A stretch of 64,000 bases of DNA from Gilvimarinus polysaccharolyticus (GTDB taxonomy: Bacteria; Pseudomonadota; Gammaproteobacteria; Pseudomonadales; Cellvibrionaceae). Within the stretch, counting starts at the first letter, position 1. Each line of letters starts with the position of its first letter. Shown here piece by piece: positions 35,154 through 43,929 of this stretch. The position numbers and the translations under genes are program-made. Location: the NCBI RefSeq assembly GCF_001187555.1, contig NZ_LFIJ01000001.1:1-64000 (forward strand), given 5' to 3'. A model generated the notes under the pieces. That model worked only from the letters and a program-made list of their open reading frames with translations, made no database searches and was not told the origin of the DNA.

Positions 35154-37493
35154 ATGCAACGCCGACAATTTATCAAGTTGACAGCGTCAGCTGGGCTGGG
35201 TGCGAGCATCGTGCCCAGCTTGGCTGCACTTGCCGCCGCTGAACGATCCTCTGCGGTGGCTATGCCCACCGACTTTTTAGCCATCGAAAACAATCACCAA
35301 ACGTGGCTGGGCCGCGACTTTTGGGCTAACCGCTTGCAGGACTGGCAGGCGAATAGTGGCCGTATCGAGTGTGTGCAAAGTGATGAGAGTTACGAGGTGC
35401 GCACGGTATCGCTGTTAACCCGCGAGTTAACCGAGGCGCACAAGCCGGCCCGTATTCGCTTAACGGTAGGTGCCTTACAGCCGGGCAAAGCGGGCTTTTG
35501 TGGCCTGTTGCTGGGCGTGGGAACAGGTCAGCTAGATTACCGCGCCAGTGCTTTGGCGCAGCGCTTTTCTGGTGCTGGCGGCGGTTTTATGGCTACGCTT
35601 AACAGTCAGGGCGAACTGGGTTTTCAGGATTTTTCGGAGGCCAAAAACACCTTGGCGTTTGAGTCACTAACGCGCCCTGGGGCATCACCGATTGGTGAGT
35701 TAGGGGATCGGGCAGTGGTGCTCGACTGCCATATTGACCCTGTCGCTGACGGCCGATTTGATGTGCGGTTAATTGCGTTGGATGCAAAAACCGAGCTCGA
35801 AATCGGTTTCGCCGTACGCACTGATGTGTCGCCTGACGAATTAATGGGCGGGGTTATGCTGGTGTCTTCGACACCGGCTAAGCAGCCGGGTACGGGCTGG
35901 TGGTTTAAAAACATTGCCACCGCCGGCGATAAAATTCTTGTCGAACCTAACCGTGCTGAAGGCCCGGTGTTAGGTTGTTTGTATAGCCTAAACCAGCGTG
36001 TGATGAAGCTAACCGCGCAGTTTTTTCCGCTCAATACGGACGCGTATCCCAACGCCCAACTACAGCTTAAAAGTGCCTCGGGCGAGTGGCAAACACGGGC
36101 TGTTGCGGCGATTGAAGATGGTTTTGTGGCGCGCTTTCGGGCCGACGATTGGGATGCTTCGCAGGCGGTAGATTATCGAATTGTAATCCCTGGAGATAAT
36201 CAGTATCCAGCTTTTACCGGACAGTTTAAACAAGATAGCGCGAGCCCCGACGAGCTAAAAGTGGGGCTGTACTCTTGTATTATCCCGACGGCCAAATCAC
36301 TTGATGAAGGCCATTATAAAAAGCTGATTCCCGAAGAGCGCGAGTTGGGCCGCTATACCCCAGACAATATTTTCTTTCCCCATAACGAGCTGGTTAGCAA
36401 CAGTGCTACGCACGACCCCGACCTCTGCTTGTTTGTCGGTGACCAGTACTACGAGACTTATCCGACGCGCTACGGCCGCGATACGCCCCAAGCCAAGTTA
36501 GATACCTTATACCGTTGGTATTTGTGGCTGTGGGCGTTTCGCGATATGGCCCGCAATCGGCCCTCGATTGTGTTGGTGGACGATCACGATGTGCTGCAGG
36601 GCAATCTGTGGGGTAATGCCGGTGTATCCGGTGGCCCTAAAGAGGAGGACGGCGGCTTTAAATGGGATTTAGATTTGATGCGGATGGTGTACCGCGTGCA
36701 GTGCAGCCATAATCCTGATGCCTATGATCCTACCCCCATTAACGGTTGTATCCCCGTGTACTACGGTTCGTTTGTGTACGGTGGGGTTAACTTTGCGTTT
36801 GTAGAAGATCGCAAATTTAAAACCGCGCCCGATTACGAGCCCGACCCCGAAACCACCAGTGGCGTGCTTTTGGGTACACGTCAGGAGCAGTTTTTAGAGA
36901 ACTGGGCGAACTCGCGCCCAGGTATGCCTAAAGCGATTATTACTGCGTCCATGTGGGGTTCACCGCAAACGGACGAAAAAGGCGAGCCGTTGCTTGATTA
37001 TGATGCCAATGGTTATCCACCCGACGGCCGCCGGCGCGCTATTGCTTTGGCGAAAAAAGCGCAGGCGGTAGTGCTATCGGGCGATCAGCATTTGGGCATG
37101 TTAGCCGAGCAGTGCCTCGACTCGTTTGACGACGGCGTGTTGTTCTTTTCCGGGCCGGCTTCGGCGGCTTTTTGGCAGCGTTGGTTTGAACCGGCTAGAG
37201 CGCTCGACAATCAGCGCAATGACGATCCAAACACAGGTAATTTTGTCGATACCTTTGGCAATAAAATGCGAGTGTTGGCCGTCGCCAACCCCAAAATTAG
37301 CCACGCCGACTTTCAGGACGATAACACTACCTGGGGCAAATTTTTGGCAGATCGGCAATTAAAAAGTGAAGGTTATGGTTTGGTTCGATTCAGACCGGCC
37401 AAAGGCGAAGTCACTTTTGAATGCTGGCCTTGGGATGCGGACCCGTCACGTGATCAGCAATTTTCCGGTTGGCCATACCGATATAAGTATTAA
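35154..37493 (+). CDS. Tat-exported PhoD-like metallophosphoesterase
   Basis: A 779-residue protein with an N-terminal twin-arginine signal (QRRQFIKL, then a hydrophobic stretch to about residue 30). The N-terminal half has a beta-rich domain of unknown role (about 40-350). The C-terminal half is a PhoD-like metallophosphoesterase: FVGDQYYETYPTRYG, VLVDDHDVLQGN and VVLSGDQHLGM supply Asp/His metal ligands. It starts at the first base after the GH50 stop. PhoD proteins are Ca/Fe phosphodiesterases, but the tight coupling to an agarase suggests a polysaccharide-linked substrate. No experimental function is known to me for this arrangement. Confidence 0.75.
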   Translation: MQRRQFIKLTASAGLGASIVPSLAALAAAERSSAVAMPTDFLAIENNHQTWLGRDFWANRLQDWQANSGRIECVQSDESYEVRTVSLLTRELTEAHKPARIRLTVGALQPGKAGFCGLLLGVGTGQLDYRASALAQRFSGAGGGFMATLNSQGELGFQDFSEAKNTLAFESLTRPGASPIGELGDRAVVLDCHIDPVADGRFDVRLIALDAKTELEIGFAVRTDVSPDELMGGVMLVSSTPAKQPGTGWWFKNIATAGDKILVEPNRAEGPVLGCLYSLNQRVMKLTAQFFPLNTDAYPNAQLQLKSASGEWQTRAVAAIEDGFVARFRADDWDASQAVDYRIVIPGDNQYPAFTGQFKQDSASPDELKVGLYSCIIPTAKSLDEGHYKKLIPEERELGRYTPDNIFFPHNELVSNSATHDPDLCLFVGDQYYETYPTRYGRDTPQAKLDTLYRWYLWLWAFRDMARNRPSIVLVDDHDVLQGNLWGNAGVSGGPKEEDGGFKWDLDLMRMVYRVQCSHNPDAYDPTPINGCIPVYYGSFVYGGVNFAFVEDRKFKTAPDYEPDPETTSGVLLGTRQEQFLENWANSRPGMPKAIITASMWGSPQTDEKGEPLLDYDANGYPPDGRRRAIALAKKAQAVVLSGDQHLGMLAEQCLDSFDDGVLFFSGPASAAFWQRWFEPARALDNQRNDDPNTGNFVDTFGNKMRVLAVANPKISHADFQDDNTTWGKFLADRQLKSEGYGLVRFRPAKGEVTFECWPWDADPSRDQQFSGWPYRYKY

Positions 37494-37511
37494 CTGTTTA
37501 GTGTTTACGTA

Positions 37512-37533
37512 AGGGGCATTTGCCCCTTTTTTT
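37512..37533 (+). terminator. Rho-independent terminator after the PhoD-like gene
   Basis: AGGGGCA-TT-TGCCCCT (37512-37527) followed by six further T residues closes the GH50-PhoD unit. Confidence 0.92.
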
Positions 37534-37861
37534 GTGCCTGCCGTTTGACGCCTTACTCTTCCATGTACTCTCAAATTGTGAGCTGCTTAGCTTTTTTGGC
37601 TAGTTTTCACTCAACAACCTTTACTTAAATTATCGTTAACAGTAGATTGTTTACAAGTCGCGTAAAGCAAGAAGCTTTTTAGTGTCAGTGTGGTTTTCAA
37701 ACACAGGCGATAGAGCGCAGGATGCGTAGGAGCGCGTTTGTGCCAGATGTCCTCTCCCTAGGCTGCCATTTCCGCGCGGCCGCTTCGCTTGCAAATACCG
37801 CCATCGGACTGGGCAGGTTTGTCGGCATACCTAGATAATAAAACAATTGGAGGTTATTCCT
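37534..37861. other. Control region before the large GH86
   Basis: No gene is supported. It contains the GntR-like operator ATTGTTTACAAG (37646-37657) and a strong GGAGG ribosome-binding site at 37849-37853. A short open frame across the gene start is a shadow. Confidence 0.5.
37646..37657 (+). promoter_or_regulatory. GntR operator candidate before the large GH86
   Basis: ATTGTTTACAAG matches the island-wide palindrome ATTGTNNACAAT at nine of the ten specified positions and lies 205 bases before the gene start, leaving room for a long leader. Confidence 0.55.
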
Positions 37862-40800
37862 GTGAGAGTCAAACGTTTTTCCCGATTGACACTGGCCTGC
37901 GCAGTTTCGGCTGTGGTGGCTGGTACAGTGGCGTCACATGCATTAGCGCAAACGGTACATATTCAGGCCGAAAACTTTACGGCCGTTGGTGGTAGTTATG
38001 CCGATGGCCAACCTCAGGCCGTAAGTACTTACGCGGTTAATGGCGTGCAGGCCATCAACTATGTTAACCGTGGTGACTATGTAGAGTACGAGGTAAATAT
38101 CGCCCAAGCTGGTGTTTACACCGTGCAGTATTTAATTGGTACCGCGGTGCCCAGCGGCGCCGCGGTGGAGTTGTCGGTTAAAAACGGCAACACCTGGCAA
38201 AGCCAGGACACTACCACTGTACCCACCGGTGGCTGGGACAACTTTCAGCCATTGGACGGTACTCACGAAATCACACTGCCGGCGGGCAATGTCAGCATTC
38301 GTTTAACCGGCAGCGGCGCCAACGATTGGCAGTGGAACCTAGATGAGTTTGCGCTGACTTTAACCCAATCTGAAGTTGAACCCGAAATCCCTTCAGACAT
38401 CAGTCAAGAGGCAGAAGACTATCACGCGGTAAGCGGCACCTTTGCCGATGGTCAGACAGCTCCTGTTAGCACCTATTCAGTTAATGGTGGCACCGCGCTA
38501 AATTACATTAACCGTGGCGACGCGATCGAGTATCAAATAGCGGTTGATCGCGCCGGCATTTATGATTTGACCTATTTTATTGGCACCGCTATTACCTCGG
38601 GTGCACAGGTTGAATTTCAGGTTAAACAAAACGGCAACTGGGTGTCTCAGGGTGTCGAAAGTGTTACTGCCAACGGCTGGGACAACTTTCAGGCGCAGAG
38701 CGCAGGTCATACCGTTCAGTTGCCTGCCGGTGTGGTTGAGGTGCGTTTATTGGCTTCTGGCAGCAGCGATTGGCAGTGGAACATTGATAAGTTCGACTTG
38801 GTGTTTGTCAGTGACAACGGTGCCAGCTCTAGCTCGTCGGTCAGCAGCTCAAGTAGCTCTGTAAGTAGCACGAGCAGTTCTGTAAGCAGCTCCAGCTCTG
38901 TGAGTAGCACCAGTAGCTCCAGTTCATCGGTTAGCTCTGGTAGCTCGAGCTCGCAAGTGCCTGGCGGCGTCGTTACCGTATCGGGTGACTTTTCACTTGA
39001 GGCCGAAAGTTTTAACGCGGTGGGTGGCTCGGTAGAAATTTACAGCGTTAATGGCGGTCGCGCGGTTAATTACTTTAACGCTGGTGATTACCTCGAGTTT
39101 GATATTGATAACGCTCAGGGCGGTTTGTACGAAGCGGTTTACCGCGTAGGCACAGGCAATACCAGTGGCACTGCGGTGGGCTTAATGCTGACCGATCATC
39201 AAGGGAATTTGGTGCTTAAAAACACCACTGATGTGGTTAGCCAGGGGGGCTGGGATACATTTTATGACTTAACCTCAAGCACACGTTTTAATATTTACCC
39301 CGGCACTAGCAAAATTAGGATTACCGGCGCTGGCAGCCAAGATTTTCAGTTTAATATCGACAATATCGTCTTTAAATATTTGGGGACTGTCGATAATAAC
39401 CTCGATGGTGACGGTGATGGCGTCGCGGATATTAATGATAGTTGCTCCGGTACGCCGAGTGGTGAAGCGGCCAACGGCGAAGGGTGCTCTCCCTCACAGC
39501 TGGATACCGATGTTGATGGTATCAATGATGCCGAAGACCAGTGCCCCAGCAGTGCAATAGACGCCTTTGTAAACTCCGTCGGTTGTGCTACCAGTGGCGG
39601 CGATGACGATGATTTTGACGGTGTGTTTAACTGGGACGATCAGTGCCCCAACACCTTCCGCATGAATGTTGGCCCCGATGGCTGTCTCGCCTCGGGTCGC
39701 GATAGTGACGGCGATGGTGTGGTAAATAGTGTTGATGTTTGTCCTGCCACCCCGGGCAGCGAGTTTGCCAATGGGCAGGGTTGTTCATCGTCGCAAGTTA
39801 GCACCGTCGAGTCGGTAGACGTTCACGTGAATGCCAATATCGAGCATATTGTTAACGGCGTTTCTGATTTTGGTCGCGACCGTCATATGACGGTTCACAG
39901 CACCGTATATGAGCAGGATTGGGACGGTCACGCTGACAAGCTGAACTATCTTTTGAACGAGCTCGATGTGTATATGGGGCGCGATAACGGCTCGGCTACC
40001 TGGAAGTTTCAAGACACTCAGGAAGATCCAAACCGCCCCAATATGGCCGATTTGGCATGGATGGAAGGTCGTGGCGCAGAGCTGCGTCAAGTCCATGAAG
40101 ACAACCCTTTCTACTCACGCTTCCCCGATTCTAAAACGCAGATGATTGCCGGAACTAACCCGCATCCTTTGTACCCGACCTTAAGCTGGTACGACAATGG
40201 TAAGACTTGGTCGGGTTGGCAGCCGATGAATATTGAAACCTCGGCCGAGTGGGTGGGTAAATACCTGGAAAGCTACTTTGCCAATAGCCGCAATGGCGAT
40301 ATTGGCGAGCCTACGCCCACATTCTGGGAGGTGATTAACGAACCGGACATGAAGATGAAGACTGGTCAGTTTATGGTGACCAACCAAGAGCAAATTTGGG
40401 AGTATCATAATCTGGTGGCGCAAGAGATTCGCTCGCGTCTGGGCAACGAGGCGCCGTTGATTGGTGGTATGACCTGGGGACAGCACGACTTCTATCGTCG
40501 TGATGGTATCTCGCGTTTTGCCGATGATTCTTACGATCAGTGGATCGTGGCGGATGATCCGGCGGTAGAAGCAGAGTCGGAAGCGTTTTTCGAAAGCCGC
40601 ATGGCGACTACCGTGGATGACACGCGCGCGTTGGATTGGTATCAGTGGGACGTGATGTGGAAAGGCTTTATGGACGCCGCCGGCGACAGCATGGACTTTT
40701 ATGCTGTGCATATATACGACTGGCCCTCCGCCAATGAGGGAGGTAAGGGCAGCTTGCGCCGTGGTGGTCACGTGCAGGGCATGCTGGACATGATGGAGTG

Positions 40801-41908
40801 GTACGACGTGCACGAAAACGGCATGAACAACCGCAAGCCCATCGTGTTATCGGAGTACGGCGCTGTGCAAGGTGGCTGGGATAACCTGCCGCACAACCCG
40901 CGATACGAATCTGAAGTCCTGAAATCATTTAACGGCATGTTGATGCAGTTTTTGGAACGCCCAGATTACGTTATTAAGTCTATGCCCTTTACGCCAGCTA
41001 AACCGCTATGGGGTTATGTTGGTGCGCAAGATGGTTATACCACTGTGGGGGTTTGTGGCTACAAAGAGGTGCCAGATTGCAATGTGCGTTATCACTACGC
41101 CATGATGATCGAAGAGAATCTCAACCAAGGTGATTGGGTCTGGTCGGACTATATCCGTTTTTACGAGCTGTGGGACGACGTTGACGGTACTCGTGTGGAT
41201 ACCCGATCATCGGATGCGGATGTGCAGATCGAATCCTACGTAGATGGCGATGAAGTATTCGTTATTCTGAACAACCTAGAAGACGAATCTACCACCGTAA
41301 ATCTTAACTTGCATGGTCTGTCGTTGGGCAATGTATCCAAGGTTGAAATGCGTGACATGCACTTTGATGCCAGTCACAAAACTCAGTTGGATCGTCGCTT
41401 TATGGACTCGGCGCCAAGCACGGTAACGCTCGCACCCGACGGTACTGTCGTGTTGCGCTACACCATGAGTAACAATGTGGCGGTTAACGAGCAAGTGCAA
41501 GAGAAGAAGTATTTTGGTAGCAGTGTTAGTGGTGGCAGTGAGCCGCATCGTGTGTCAATTGCTGGCGGTGACATTCCAGTGTCTATCAATAATGTGCAGG
41601 TGCCTAGTGGCCCAGCAGAGGCAATGTTGCGCTTAACCGTTGCAATGTTTATGAGTGAAGACGATGTGCCAAACGGCAATCTCACCATTAACACTCTGAC
41701 TATCAATGGTGTAGAAGTGGCGACGCCAATCGACTGGCGCGGACCGGCTGATTATCAGGCCGATCGCTACTTTGCGACGCTGGAGATTCCTGTGCCGGTT
41801 AACACCTTACAAGCCAACAACGACATTAAGGTGGATTTTCGTCACAACGGTGAGCTGACCGTGGTAAACCTTGTGGTGTGGGAGTTCTCAACCGAACCAC
41901 AGCGGTAA
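37862..41908 (+). CDS. Modular secreted GH86 agarase/porphyranase with three CBM6 and TSP3 repeats
   Basis: A 1348-residue secreted enzyme. The signal peptide is 1-30. CBM6 modules lie at about 31-170, 182-316 and 376-505 (each starting QAENF/QEAEDY/LEAESF and ending near DWQWN or DFQFN). A Ser-rich linker is at 318-368, and Ca-binding thrombospondin type-3 repeats (DGDGDGVADIND) at about 515-650. The GH86 barrel follows, with acid/base Glu827 in EVINEP and nucleophile Glu998 in VLSEYG, then a C-terminal beta domain. The start is GTG 37862 with GGAGG eight bases upstream. The CBM6 modules should bind agar chain ends and keep the enzyme on the polymer. Confidence 0.9.
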   Translation: MRVKRFSRLTLACAVSAVVAGTVASHALAQTVHIQAENFTAVGGSYADGQPQAVSTYAVNGVQAINYVNRGDYVEYEVNIAQAGVYTVQYLIGTAVPSGAAVELSVKNGNTWQSQDTTTVPTGGWDNFQPLDGTHEITLPAGNVSIRLTGSGANDWQWNLDEFALTLTQSEVEPEIPSDISQEAEDYHAVSGTFADGQTAPVSTYSVNGGTALNYINRGDAIEYQIAVDRAGIYDLTYFIGTAITSGAQVEFQVKQNGNWVSQGVESVTANGWDNFQAQSAGHTVQLPAGVVEVRLLASGSSDWQWNIDKFDLVFVSDNGASSSSSVSSSSSSVSSTSSSVSSSSSVSSTSSSSSSVSSGSSSSQVPGGVVTVSGDFSLEAESFNAVGGSVEIYSVNGGRAVNYFNAGDYLEFDIDNAQGGLYEAVYRVGTGNTSGTAVGLMLTDHQGNLVLKNTTDVVSQGGWDTFYDLTSSTRFNIYPGTSKIRITGAGSQDFQFNIDNIVFKYLGTVDNNLDGDGDGVADINDSCSGTPSGEAANGEGCSPSQLDTDVDGINDAEDQCPSSAIDAFVNSVGCATSGGDDDDFDGVFNWDDQCPNTFRMNVGPDGCLASGRDSDGDGVVNSVDVCPATPGSEFANGQGCSSSQVSTVESVDVHVNANIEHIVNGVSDFGRDRHMTVHSTVYEQDWDGHADKLNYLLNELDVYMGRDNGSATWKFQDTQEDPNRPNMADLAWMEGRGAELRQVHEDNPFYSRFPDSKTQMIAGTNPHPLYPTLSWYDNGKTWSGWQPMNIETSAEWVGKYLESYFANSRNGDIGEPTPTFWEVINEPDMKMKTGQFMVTNQEQIWEYHNLVAQEIRSRLGNEAPLIGGMTWGQHDFYRRDGISRFADDSYDQWIVADDPAVEAESEAFFESRMATTVDDTRALDWYQWDVMWKGFMDAAGDSMDFYAVHIYDWPSANEGGKGSLRRGGHVQGMLDMMEWYDVHENGMNNRKPIVLSEYGAVQGGWDNLPHNPRYESEVLKSFNGMLMQFLERPDYVIKSMPFTPAKPLWGYVGAQDGYTTVGVCGYKEVPDCNVRYHYAMMIEENLNQGDWVWSDYIRFYELWDDVDGTRVDTRSSDADVQIESYVDGDEVFVILNNLEDESTTVNLNLHGLSLGNVSKVEMRDMHFDASHKTQLDRRFMDSAPSTVTLAPDGTVVLRYTMSNNVAVNEQVQEKKYFGSSVSGGSEPHRVSIAGGDIPVSINNVQVPSGPAEAMLRLTVAMFMSEDDVPNGNLTINTLTINGVEVATPIDWRGPADYQADRYFATLEIPVPVNTLQANNDIKVDFRHNGELTVVNLVVWEFSTEPQR

Positions 41909-42120
41909 GTATGAAAGTGTTATAGGTGAAAGGGTAACGGTGTGGCTTTAATGTCATACCGTTACCCGCGACAGTTTTACTTAATATCAATGACCCATTT
42001 GTAGTGGGTCACCTTTTTATGGCAATTACCCGAAAGATAAGGTTAACAACTTGGGTCTAGCTTGTGGTAAAACTCATCTTGAGTAGAGCACTTTAATTAG
42101 ATACTTGACAAATAATTTAC

Positions 42121-42162
42121 AAGCATAAAAAAACGAGCCTCAAGGCTCGTTTTTTTATGCTT
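42121..42162. terminator. Bidirectional terminator between the large GH86 and the GntR gene
   Basis: The stem AAAAAAACGAGCCT / AGGCTCGTTTTTTT with a two-base centre, extended by GCAT/ATGC arms, gives U tracts on both strands and serves the convergent GH86 and GntR genes. Confidence 0.92.
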
Positions 42163-42180
42163 GCATAGGTCAACAGGTTG

Positions 42181-42786
42181 TTACTTAATGTTGGCCATTA
42201 AACACTTTTTGGCCAGTGTAACGTTTTTCGCTCGTAGCGCATCAAGAATCGCTTGGTGTTCTTCTACGCACGCTTTGGGGGTTGATAAGCGTTTGTAGTT
42301 CATGCGCATTCGTAAAACGATAGGGTACCAAAGATTTACCAGCTCGTTGCCGCCGGCTTTAAATACCAAAAACCGATGAAAATCGATATCGGCTTTGGTG
42401 ACCTCGTTAAAGTCTTCACTGCTAAAGGCATCTTGGATGCGCGCTAGAATACTCTCGGCTTGAGCAAAGTCCTCTTCGGTAAAGCTATTTTTAATGGTCG
42501 AGATCGCATAGGTCTCGATCTTTCGGCGGATGTCGATCATGAGCGCTTGCATGCTTGGGTCTAATGCGCTGTTAACCGATACGCCGCAGTTATTTTTGGA
42601 GACCAACAAGCCTTCTTTGGTTAGCTGCAGCAGCACCTCGCGGATTGGCCCGCGGGAAACGCCAAAACGCTCTGAAAGCGTTTGTTCGCTTAGTTTGGTG
42701 CTAGGGGCCAAGGCGCCGGAAATAATATCCGAGCGTAGCTGATCGGCTATTTGGTCTTTAACGGATATAATTTTGTTATTAAACAT
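42181..42786 (-). CDS. GntR-family (FCD) transcriptional regulator of the island
   Basis: A 201-residue repressor-type protein. The N-terminal winged helix (QLRSDIISGALAPSTKLSEQ, then RFGVSRGPIREVL) is near residues 13-60. The C-terminal FCD ligand domain carries the metal/acid-ligand pattern DIDFHRF and EEHQAIL. FCD regulators bind TNGTNNNNACNA-type palindromes and are usually released by sugar acids. The island-wide motif ATTGTNNACAAT fits this, and degenerate copies lie before this gene (42847-42900). A plausible effector is an anhydrogalactonate or 2-keto-3-deoxy sugar acid; this is inferred. The final 10-20 residues are shorter than usual for the family. Confidence 0.85.
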   Translation of the reverse strand: MFNNKIISVKDQIADQLRSDIISGALAPSTKLSEQTLSERFGVSRGPIREVLLQLTKEGLLVSKNNCGVSVNSALDPSMQALMIDIRRKIETYAISTIKNSFTEEDFAQAESILARIQDAFSSEDFNEVTKADIDFHRFLVFKAGGNELVNLWYPIVLRMRMNYKRLSTPKACVEEHQAILDALRAKNVTLAKKCLMANIK

Positions 42787-42846
42787 AAGTTTTAACTTTC
42801 AATAATGATACCGCTTTTAGTGTATAGCAGCTTTGCTAAATTGTCT

Positions 42847-42900
42847 ATTGTAGACATGTTACAGCTTAGCTCTCAGTGCTGGCAAGCGCCAGTATACAAT
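42847..42900 (-). promoter_or_regulatory. Two degenerate GntR-like sites upstream of the GntR gene
   Basis: At 42889-42900 the minus strand reads ATTGTATACTGG, and at 42847-42858 the plus strand reads ATTGTAGACATG, each 9 of 12 against ATTGTATACAAT. The second lies inside the inverted repeat TGTCTA-TTG-TAGACA (42842-42856). Autoregulation is a reasonable reading. Confidence 0.45.
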
Positions 42901-43077
42901 AATATAGTTGGATTGACTCTAGCTAAAGAGGTAAGTGTAACGCTTTACATGGCGCAAACTTAAACTCCGCAGGGTAATAGCGGACATTTGAGTGGGAGCT
43001 ATGAAGTAAATAAAGGCGTTAAGATGCTTTTGGCGCCTGTTGCGGGGCAATTTGAACCCGTACAGCCGGCGCCGTAG

Positions 43078-43884
43078 TTATTGAGGCGGATGCTCTAAGT
43101 TTTGAAAAAACAGCAAACTGCGTTCGACGTTGGTGTTCCAGTAGGACCACTCGTGGGCGCCTTCTAGCGAAGTAAAGCTATGCTTGATGTTGTCGTGCTT
43201 TAGCTGTTGGCTAAACGCCAAGTTGCCACTGTGCAACGGGTCATCTTGACCGCAGTCGAAGCGCAGCGGTGGTAGTTGATGCCGATGGCGTTGCATCCAG
43301 TAAAGGATGTCGGGCTCGCGACTTGCCTCACAGCGATAAATCGATAAGGCTTCATTAATGAATAGGCTGAGCTCTTGCAGTTGAGTAATGGCTGAGTGCG
43401 CAGAAATACCTTGAAATTTATCGGGGTACTTTGCTCCCAGCCGTAAGGCGCCATACCCCCCCATGGATAACCCCGAAAGATAAACATTGGAGTTTTTACT
43501 GGCGCCGTGGATAGAGCGTATTACCGCCTCGAGCACGTCTGTAACAATCCATTGTTCGGCATTAGGCCCTGCTTGCAATGGTAGATACCCCGAGCCGGCA
43601 TAATAACTACCATCTCCAGGCATCACTAATATCATATCGTCCAGCTGGCCATTGGCACGCAGACGTTGATACACCTGGTGTACCCCACCCAATTCATTCC
43701 ATACCCAGTGATCGCCATAAACGCCGTGCAATAGGATGACAATGGGAATGTCTTGCTGTTTGCTATTAACGTTGTAACAGCTGATGGTGCCGCGTCCATT
43801 AAGGGAGGAGGCATGCACCGTTAGTATTGCTTGGTTGGTAGCGCTAAGGCTTGAGCCCGACTGTTCAATTTGCTGGAGCGACAT
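43078..43884 (-). CDS. Alpha/beta-hydrolase esterase (FrmB/esterase-D-like)
   Basis: A 268-residue alpha/beta hydrolase without a signal peptide. The oxyanion region ILLHGVYGDHWVW is near residue 50, the nucleophile Ser lies in GLSMGGYGALR near 145, and the Asp (DCGQDDPL) and His (GAHEWSYW) complete the triad. The pattern is that of esterase family proteins that include S-formylglutathione hydrolase FrmB and acyl esterases. It follows the zinc alcohol dehydrogenase by 45 bases on the same strand, echoing the frmA-frmB pairing. It could hydrolyse S-formylglutathione or de-esterify a sugar; the sequence does not decide. Confidence 0.72.
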   Translation of the reverse strand: MSLQQIEQSGSSLSATNQAILTVHASSLNGRGTISCYNVNSKQQDIPIVILLHGVYGDHWVWNELGGVHQVYQRLRANGQLDDMILVMPGDGSYYAGSGYLPLQAGPNAEQWIVTDVLEAVIRSIHGASKNSNVYLSGLSMGGYGALRLGAKYPDKFQGISAHSAITQLQELSLFINEALSIYRCEASREPDILYWMQRHRHQLPPLRFDCGQDDPLHSGNLAFSQQLKHDNIKHSFTSLEGAHEWSYWNTNVERSLLFFQNLEHPPQ

Positions 43885-43929
43885 TACCGATTCCTAACTA
43901 AACGTATGGAGGGTGAGAGTTAACCTTTA

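Noticed and set aside
38820-38960. Serine-codon repeats as a CRISPR-like or intergenic repeat array
   Set aside because: They are in-frame coding sequence for the linker of the large GH86, with no spacer structure.
40181-40813. Minus-strand frame of 210 codons inside the large GH86
   Set aside because: Fully antisense to a well-supported catalytic domain, with no start signal or recognisable domain.
42104-42122. TTGACA...TTTACAAG near the bidirectional terminator as a further operator
   Set aside because: The half sites are not spaced as in the other copies, and the place is downstream of both genes.
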